64,000 bases of DNA from Imperialibacter sp. EC-SDR9 (GTDB lineage Bacteria > Bacteroidota > Bacteroidia > Cytophagales > Cyclobacteriaceae): the NCBI RefSeq assembly GCF_902498805.1, contig NZ_LR701600.1, positions 1 to 64,000 of the forward strand, in the 5' to 3' direction. The notes beneath the pieces are model-generated. The model was not told the origin of the DNA. It searched no databases and saw only the letters and a list, made by a program, of their open reading frames with translations. A program made the translations under genes and the position numbers. Shown piece after piece: positions 58,954 to 64,000 of the stretch (positions within the stretch are counted from its first letter, which is position 1; each line of letters begins with the position of its first letter).

Positions 58954-60171
58954 TCAGCGATTTTCCAGCACACTTTGAACTACGGCTTCGAAATCTTCTT
59001 TGAAGACTTCATAATACTCTCCTGTAGCAGGGCCGTTAAAGAATCCATATGTTCTTACCGGCTTGTGATCCTTGTCGAGAATAATGAGGGTAGGGTAGGC
59101 ATTTACCCGACTGAGGGTAGGGAACATCATCGAAGCGGAGGTTTTGTCCGCTTTGCCGCCGAAGGCCAATTTTGCATCCGTATCCATAAAAGTCCGCCAA
59201 TTTTCCAGGCGCTGCCTACCATAAGCCAGGTCTTCATTCGTTTCAAAACTCAGGCCCACCCATTCAAACCCAGCATCGGGATGGGCTTGGAGCCAGTCGT
59301 CGATGAAATACGACAAGTCCATGCTATTAGAGCACCAGGTCCCAAAAATTTGCAGGAGTATGGGTTTGCCTTTAAGTGCCGGCTCATTGTGCGTAATGGT
59401 TCTTCCGTCGAGTCCCTTCAGCGAAAACTCAAATGGCTGGTCTTTTTTGCTGTAGGCCACATTGGTGAAATCAGGTATTTCTGCAGCGGGATCCTTTGTT
59501 GCCGACCAGCCCTCTTTATAGTTTTTGCCGTACAAGAACAGGCCAACCAGCTTTCCGGGTGCCAGCTGGCTAGCCTGAAATATGAAGTCGTGCGCCCCGT
59601 CGAAAGTGCTGAGGTAGAGGCTATTGCCTTTTACGTTGCCTTGCAGATAGCGGTAGTCGCCGGTGGAGGTGAGGATGGTGCCCCAAATGCGGTTGGCTTC
59701 CTGCTCAAAAAGGCCAACTGAAGTAATTGTGTCCTCTTCAGAGGTGAAATTAATCGCCCATCTGCCACTGAAATCGGTCACGGGTGCATCGCTGTCCGGG
59801 AAGAAGCGGTAATCAAGGCCGTAGTCTGCTTTGAAAGTCTCCTTGTAATCTTCGGAGTAGTTTTTTACAAATGTGCCCTCCAGATGGTCGCCCTGAAAAG
59901 CAGCGACAATATAGGAATCGAACAGGTTCATGGGGAGGTAAATGGAGTCCTCTTTCACTTTGCTGTCCCTGATAAGCAGGCGTTCTTCCGCATTCAATAA
60001 GTAGACCCTCCAAATATTATTCTCCAGCTTCATTTCAAAGTTGAACGGCAACTGCATACCCTGCATGTCGAGCGTACCCCTCCAGATGCCTTCCTGTGGC
60101 TGTGCATTTGCCGCCAGGCAGGAAAATAGGGTAACCATCAGTATGCTCAAAAACCTGTCTATCTTTGCCAT
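58954..60171 (-). CDS. TlpA-like thioredoxin-fold exported protein, CxxC degenerate
   Basis: A 405-residue exported protein (signal peptide LMVTLFSCLAANA). Residues 25-250 are a beta-rich N-terminal domain with no close match; the C-terminal part (about 265-405) is a thioredoxin/AhpC-like domain. The expected W-C-x2-C is replaced by WCSNS in IFGTWCSNSMDLS, so only one active-site Cys remains (Cys codon on plus strand 59332-59334). A disulfide reductase cycle would then need a second Cys elsewhere or another activity. Start ATG 60169-60171; the CoA-transferase starts divergently 21 bp away. Confidence 0.75.
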   Translation of the reverse strand: MAKIDRFLSILMVTLFSCLAANAQPQEGIWRGTLDMQGMQLPFNFEMKLENNIWRVYLLNAEERLLIRDSKVKEDSIYLPMNLFDSYIVAAFQGDHLEGTFVKNYSEDYKETFKADYGLDYRFFPDSDAPVTDFSGRWAINFTSEEDTITSVGLFEQEANRIWGTILTSTGDYRYLQGNVKGNSLYLSTFDGAHDFIFQASQLAPGKLVGLFLYGKNYKEGWSATKDPAAEIPDFTNVAYSKKDQPFEFSLKGLDGRTITHNEPALKGKPILLQIFGTWCSNSMDLSYFIDDWLQAHPDAGFEWVGLSFETNEDLAYGRQRLENWRTFMDTDAKLAFGGKADKTSASMMFPTLSRVNAYPTLIILDKDHKPVRTYGFFNGPATGEYYEVFKEDFEAVVQSVLENR

Positions 60172-60192
60172 CGTCTTATTTTTACTCATAAC

Positions 60193-61320
60193 GTGCAAAG
60201 TACAGCAATCTTTTCCGACCTCAAAGTTATTGAACTCGCCTCAGTACTGGCTGGCCCCAGCGTGGGACAATTTTTCGCAGAATTGGGTGCAGAAGTAATC
60301 AAAGTAGAGAATCCCGAAACTGGCGGCGATGTGACCCGGAGCTGGAAGCTGGCTTCGGAGCCTGCCGATTCGGATATGTCGGCGTATTTCATGTCGGTGA
60401 ATGCAGGGAAGGCCTCGGTGTTGCTCAACCTGAAAAGGAGAGAAGACCTTGAAAGGCTCTACAACCTGGCGAAGACGGCTGACATTGTTATTGCCAGCTA
60501 CAAGCCTGGTGATGCGGAGAAGCTGGGGGTGAGTTATGCCGATTTGACGGCATTGAAGGCCGATCTCATCTACGGTCACATCACGGGTTTCGGGCTCGAT
60601 GAAGACAGAGTGGGCTACGACGCCATTGTGCAAGCGGAGAGCGGTTTTGTTTTTTTGAATGGAGAGAGGGATGGCAAGCCACAAAAAATGCCCGTGGCGC
60701 TCACCGATGTACTGGCGGGGCATCATTTAAAGGAGGGCTTGCTGCTGGCTCTAATCAAAAGGATGCGAACTGGCGAAGGAAGCTATGTCACCGTGTCTTT
60801 GATAGAAGCGGCCATTTCCTCGCTTGTGAACCAGGCCACCAACTGGCTGGTGGCAGGGGAGGTACCTCAGAGATTGGGTTCTGAGCATCCCAATATTGCG
60901 CCTTACGGCAATATCTTCAAAACAGCCGATGACCAGTGGTTGATGATTGCAGTAGGTTCTGACAAGCAATTCAAAGCCCTGTGCCACATTCTGGATTTGA
61001 ATGAACTTTCGCAAAAGCCGGAATTCAACACCAACGCTGCCCGGGTAAAAAACAGAGAGATGCTAAAGCCGCTGCTTGCAGCTGCCTTCCGGGCGCATGA
61101 CATTGATCGGCTCTGCCAAGCCTTTCTAGCCGCCGATATCCCCTATGGCCGGGTGAACACCATGGATCAGGTGTTTGCCACACCGCAGGGCAAAGCCATG
61201 GTGCTACAGACATTAAGAGATGGGTTGGTGCAGAATGGCTTGCGTCAGGTGGCTTTCAGGATGGAGGAGGGTGTAGTGGCTGGTGTGGTGAAGGCGGCAC
61301 CACGGTTGGGGGAGGGTTAA
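60193..61320 (+). CDS. CaiB/BaiF (family III) CoA-transferase
   Basis: A 375-residue CoA-transferase starting with GTG (60193). The family start is LKVIELASVLAGPSVGQFFA with FAELGAEVIKVENPETGG, followed by FMSVNAGKASVLLNLK and RVGYDAIVQAESGFV. The catalytic Asp of family III enzymes appears as Glu (E205 in VSLIEAAISSL), which should be checked by alignment, since some members may use this. Substrate unknown. It starts divergently 21 bp from the TlpA-like gene. A decayed copy of its 3' end lies downstream. Confidence 0.87.
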   Translation: MQSTAIFSDLKVIELASVLAGPSVGQFFAELGAEVIKVENPETGGDVTRSWKLASEPADSDMSAYFMSVNAGKASVLLNLKRREDLERLYNLAKTADIVIASYKPGDAEKLGVSYADLTALKADLIYGHITGFGLDEDRVGYDAIVQAESGFVFLNGERDGKPQKMPVALTDVLAGHHLKEGLLLALIKRMRTGEGSYVTVSLIEAAISSLVNQATNWLVAGEVPQRLGSEHPNIAPYGNIFKTADDQWLMIAVGSDKQFKALCHILDLNELSQKPEFNTNAARVKNREMLKPLLAAAFRAHDIDRLCQAFLAADIPYGRVNTMDQVFATPQGKAMVLQTLRDGLVQNGLRQVAFRMEEGVVAGVVKAAPRLGEG

Positions 61321-61735
61321 TTCAATTGGGCGAAAAATACACAAATGAATTCTCGATTCGCAAATAGCGAATTATCATCAATAAATAGACTGAACCCATC
61401 ATGAATTGGCATCGTCAATGGAGTGATGGTGAATAAGATCGATCAGGTTTTTGCCAAGCAACGGGGCCAGGGGAGTAAAACGCCTAAAAAATAGGCTGGT
61501 GCAAAATGGTCTGTGTTAGGTGGCTTTTTGAATGGGAGAGGCAGTGGCAGAAGAGCTACTACCACCGCCAAATCTGGGACAGCATTCCTGACAATCAGCG
61601 ACAAATAGTGTCAAAAATCGTGACGTTGCCAGGCTGTTTTCTTCGCCGAACAAAAAAAAGCGTTAGTTTGAAGCTAATAATTATAACCGGTTCAATTCGT
61701 TCCGTTTTTTTTGCGTCGAAATTCAGCTAGGCTCT
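61321..61735. other. Gene-free gap containing a decayed gene fragment
   Basis: 415 bp between the CoA-transferase and the GH95 gene with no intact gene. Its middle carries the pseudogene fragment described separately. The last 100 bp presumably hold the promoter for the GH95 gene; no clear TAnnTTTG was found. Confidence 0.5.
61428..61560 (+). pseudogene. Remnant of a CaiB/BaiF CoA-transferase 3' end
   Basis: Clear nucleotide resemblance to the end of the intact gene: GGTGAATAAGATCGATCAGG matches GGTGAACACCATGGATCAGG, GTTTTTGCCA matches GTGTTTGCCA, and GGCTGGTGCAAAATGGTCTG matches GGTTGGTGCAGAATGGCTTG, then AGGTGGCTTT is shared. The frame is broken by a stop codon (TAG near 61491) and substitutions. 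This is a vestige of an older tandem duplicate. Extent is approximate. Confidence 0.7.
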
Positions 61736-64000
61736 ATGAAAAAAATATTAACGATTGCCCTTTCTCTGTTCTATTCCTGGAGCTTCGCTCAAGAAGCACG
61801 GCTTAAACTTTGGTACAAAACACCATCTGGTGATACCTGGGAAAATGCCTTGCCGGTTGGAAATGGTCGCCTGGGTGCTATGGTATTCGGTAATGTCGAA
61901 AAGGAAACGATTCAACTGAACGAACACACCGTATGGAGCGGCAGTCCTAACCGGAACGATAATCCACTGGCGCTGGAATCGCTACCGGAGATCAGAAAGC
62001 TGATATTTGAAGGCAAGCAGAAGGAAGCCGAACAGCTAGCCAACAAAACGATTATCACTAAAAAATCTCATGGCCAGATGTTTGAGCCGGTGGGTAACCT
62101 TAACCTGGCATTTGAGGGACATGAAAACTTTACGAATTACTACCGTGAGTTAGACCTGGAAAGAGCCGTTGCGAAAACGTCTTATATGGTGGGAGGTGTT
62201 ACCTACACACGAGAAGTGCTGGCTTCATTTCCCGATCGGGTGATCGTGATTCGCCTGACTGCCGACAAGCCCAGGAGTATTTCATTCACAGCTTCCTATT
62301 CTACTCCGCAGCCAAAAGTTGTGGTACAAACAACTGCTGCTAAAGAACTGACCATAGCTGGCACCACCATTGACCATGAAGGGGTAGAAGGCAAAGTTGA
62401 GTTTAAAGGTATAACCCGAATCAAAACAGAGGGTGGCAGTTTATCTCAAAATGACACGTCACTGATGGTGACCAAAGCCAACGCAGCAACGATTTACGTG
62501 TCTATCGCCTCCAACTTCAACAGCTACAGCGACATCAGTGGTGATGAAAATCAAAGGGCTGCCTCTTACATGACGGCAGCTTATCCAAAGTCGTTTGATG
62601 CAATCCTAAAAGGCCATATGAAGGCTTATCAGGCCTATTTTGATAGGGTAAAACTTAATCTGGGTACTACAGAAGCTGTTAAGCTGCCTACAGATGAACG
62701 CTTGAAAAATTTCAGCACAGCCAATGACCCACAATTTGCAACCCTCTACTTTCAATACGGACGCTACTTGCTGATATCGTCTTCGCAGCCCGGCGGTCAG
62801 CCAGCCAACCTTCAGGGTATCTGGAACAATAAAATGAAACCACCCTGGGACAGTAAATACACCATCAATATCAATGCAGAAATGAATTACTGGCCCGCTG
62901 AAAAGACCAATCTTGCTGAGTTGCATGAGCCTTTCCTGGCTATGGTGAAGGAGCTTTCAGAAACAGGGCAGGAAACGGCAAAAGTGATGTATGGCGCCAG
63001 GGGCTGGATGGCCCATCACAATACCGATATCTGGCGCACCACAGGGGCAGTCGATGCGGCCTTTTGGGGGCTGTGGGTTTCAGGGGGCGGCTGGACGAGC
63101 CAGCACCTTTGGGAGCACTACCTCTATAACGGAGACAAGGAGTATCTGGCCACTGCTTATCCGGTTATGAAGGGCGCAGCCACGTTTTATGTAGACTTTG
63201 TGGTTGAGCACCCCGAATACCACTGGCTGGTGGTAAATCCAGATATGTCGCCTGAAAATGCGCCTCAAGCCCACCAGGGCTCGTCATTGGATGTGGGCAC
63301 CACCATGACCAACCAAATTATGTTCGATGTATTCAGCTCGACGATGAGGGCCGCTGATATTTTAGGGAAAGATGCGGCGTTTGTTGATACACTCAGGCAG
63401 GTGCGTAGCACGCTGGCACCAATGCATGCGGGGCAGCATGGGCAGCTGCAGGAATGGTTGGAAGACATTGACGACCCATACGACAAGCACCGCCACATCT
63501 CACATTTGTATGGCTTGTATCCGTCGAATCAAATTTCTCCCTACCGCACGCCCGAATTGTATAATGCTGCCAAAACTTCGCTAGTTCATCGTGGGGATAT
63601 TTCTACAGGCTGGAGCATGGGCTGGAAGGTGAACTGGTGGGCGAGATTGCTGGATGGCAATCATGCGTATAAACTAATCCAAAATCAGCTAACGCCAGTG
63701 GGCACCAATAATGGCGGGGGTGGCTCCTACAACAACCTTTTTGATGCTCATCCACCCTTCCAAATCGACGGTAATTTTGGATGCACGTCTGGCATTGCGG
63801 AGATGCTGATGCAGAGTGCTGATGGGGCTGTTCACCTTTTGCCTGCTCTTCCCGACGTTTGGCAGAGCGGCAGTGTTAGCGGATTACGGGCAAGAGGAGG
63901 CTTTGAAATTGTGGACATGCAGTGGAAGGAGGGAAAGCTGGTGAAGCTGGTCGTTCAGTCGAACCTTGGCGGCAACCTTCGCCTGCGTGTGCCAAATGCT
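61736..64000 (+). CDS. Glycoside hydrolase family 95 alpha-L-fucosidase/galactosidase (3' truncated by window)
   Basis: A secreted GH95 enzyme, 755 codons visible; the family has about 780-820 residues, so only the C-terminus is missing. Signal peptide 1-19 ([12 protein letters not shown]). N-terminal domain: [20 protein letters not shown] and [11 protein letters not shown]. Barrel motifs: [20 protein letters not shown] and [13 protein letters not shown]. By comparison with the characterised AfcA fucosidase, the catalytic water positioners are N378 and N380, the acid E507 (DMSPENAP) and D678 (QIDGNFG). Family members release alpha-1,2-L-fucose or L-galactose from plant or host glycans. No sugar-uptake (SusC/D) genes are in this window. 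Confidence 0.92.
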   Translation, partial: MKKILTIALSLFYSWSFAQEARLKLWYKTPSGDTWENALPVGNGRLGAMVFGNVEKETIQLNEHTVWSGSPNRNDNPLALESLPEIRKLIFEGKQKEAEQLANKTIITKKSHGQMFEPVGNLNLAFEGHENFTNYYRELDLERAVAKTSYMVGGVTYTREVLASFPDRVIVIRLTADKPRSISFTASYSTPQPKVVVQTTAAKELTIAGTTIDHEGVEGKVEFKGITRIKTEGGSLSQNDTSLMVTKANAATIYVSIASNFNSYSDISGDENQRAASYMTAAYPKSFDAILKGHMKAYQAYFDRVKLNLGTTEAVKLPTDERLKNFSTANDPQFATLYFQYGRYLLISSSQPGGQPANLQGIWNNKMKPPWDSKYTININAEMNYWPAEKTNLAELHEPFLAMVKELSETGQETAKVMYGARGWMAHHNTDIWRTTGAVDAAFWGLWVSGGGWTSQHLWEHYLYNGDKEYLATAYPVMKGAATFYVDFVVEHPEYHWLVVNPDMSPENAPQAHQGSSLDVGTTMTNQIMFDVFSSTMRAADILGKDAAFVDTLRQVRSTLAPMHAGQHGQLQEWLEDIDDPYDKHRHISHLYGLYPSNQISPYRTPELYNAAKTSLVHRGDISTGWSMGWKVNWWARLLDGNHAYKLIQNQLTPVGTNNGGGGSYNNLFDAHPPFQIDGNFGCTSGIAEMLMQSADGAVHLLPALPDVWQSGSVSGLRARGGFEIVDMQWKEGKLVKLVVQSNLGGNLRLRVPNA

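Overview
The window reads as chromosomal DNA of a free-living Bacteroidota bacterium, probably order Cytophagales. Support comes from a type IX secretion system (T9SS) context: a PorP/SprF-like protein and three proteins with T9SS C-terminal sorting domains. Other supports are typical Bacteroidota families (DUF2911, DUF4136, GIN-domain DUF2807, group III truncated haemoglobin, GH9 and GH95 glycosidases), lipoprotein signals of Bacteroidota type and a few TAnnTTTG-like -7 boxes. No rRNA, tRNA or CRISPR array was seen. The genus is not determinable from this sequence alone.

Layout. 1-500: 5' end of a transposase gene and a PAS-domain gene that appears cut by the element. 588-2766: miaA, a small membrane protein and pfkA. 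2950-5381: a glycosyltransferase and a DegT-type sugar aminotransferase. 5385-7203: truncated haemoglobin followed by an array of three small paralogous genes (54-56 aa), each with a conserved upstream leader; two of them also have a conserved trailing hairpin. 7207-8738: a PadR regulator overlapping a polytopic membrane protein, with a perfect inverted repeat directly before padR. 8790-10304: DoxX, SnoaL-like and Crp/Fnr-type genes. 10392-14805: surface-glycan genes (Wzx-like flippase, methyltransferase, glycosyltransferase, and divergent wecB). 14828-20905: a run of exported proteins (T9SS type A protein, a tail-fibre-like repeat protein, a LamG lipoprotein, an FG-GAP T9SS type B protein). 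20915-31295: mostly housekeeping (class V aminotransferase, TauE/SafE permease, folK, sppA, bioB, lipid acyltransferase) and exported DUF proteins, a serine hydrolase and an HD-domain protein. 31385-37966: a 1737-residue T9SS type B protein divergent from a PorP/SprF-like protein. 38081-38294: a MITE-like element with 6-bp direct repeats. 38325-50906: M48 peptidase, PIN toxin-antitoxin pair, LytS/LytTR two-component pair, gpsA plus a PlsB-like acyltransferase, a HEAT/cyclophilin lipoprotein, PhzF, polyprenyl synthase and a Uma2 protein. 50926-64000: GH9, a TacAT-like DUF1778/GNAT toxin-antitoxin pair, polysaccharide deacetylase, Tat-exported oxidoreductase, methyltransferase, an unusual pyruvate kinase, a TlpA-like protein lacking the second active-site Cys, a CoA-transferase, a decayed copy of that gene's 3' end, and a GH95 fucosidase running off the right edge.

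How genes work together. gpsA and the PlsB-like gene overlap and together would make and acylate glycerol-3-phosphate. The glycosyltransferase/methyltransferase/flippase genes are packed within 2-3 bp, and wecB faces them, so they probably build one exported glycan. The very large T9SS protein and the PorP/SprF gene are divergent neighbours, a common arrangement for a T9SS substrate and its outer-membrane partner. The most novel item is the triplicated small-gene array at 5835-7080: copies keep both the coding core and a leader with exactly 23 bp between two conserved blocks, and I recognise no family for it. I did not find a defence island or other complete new system.
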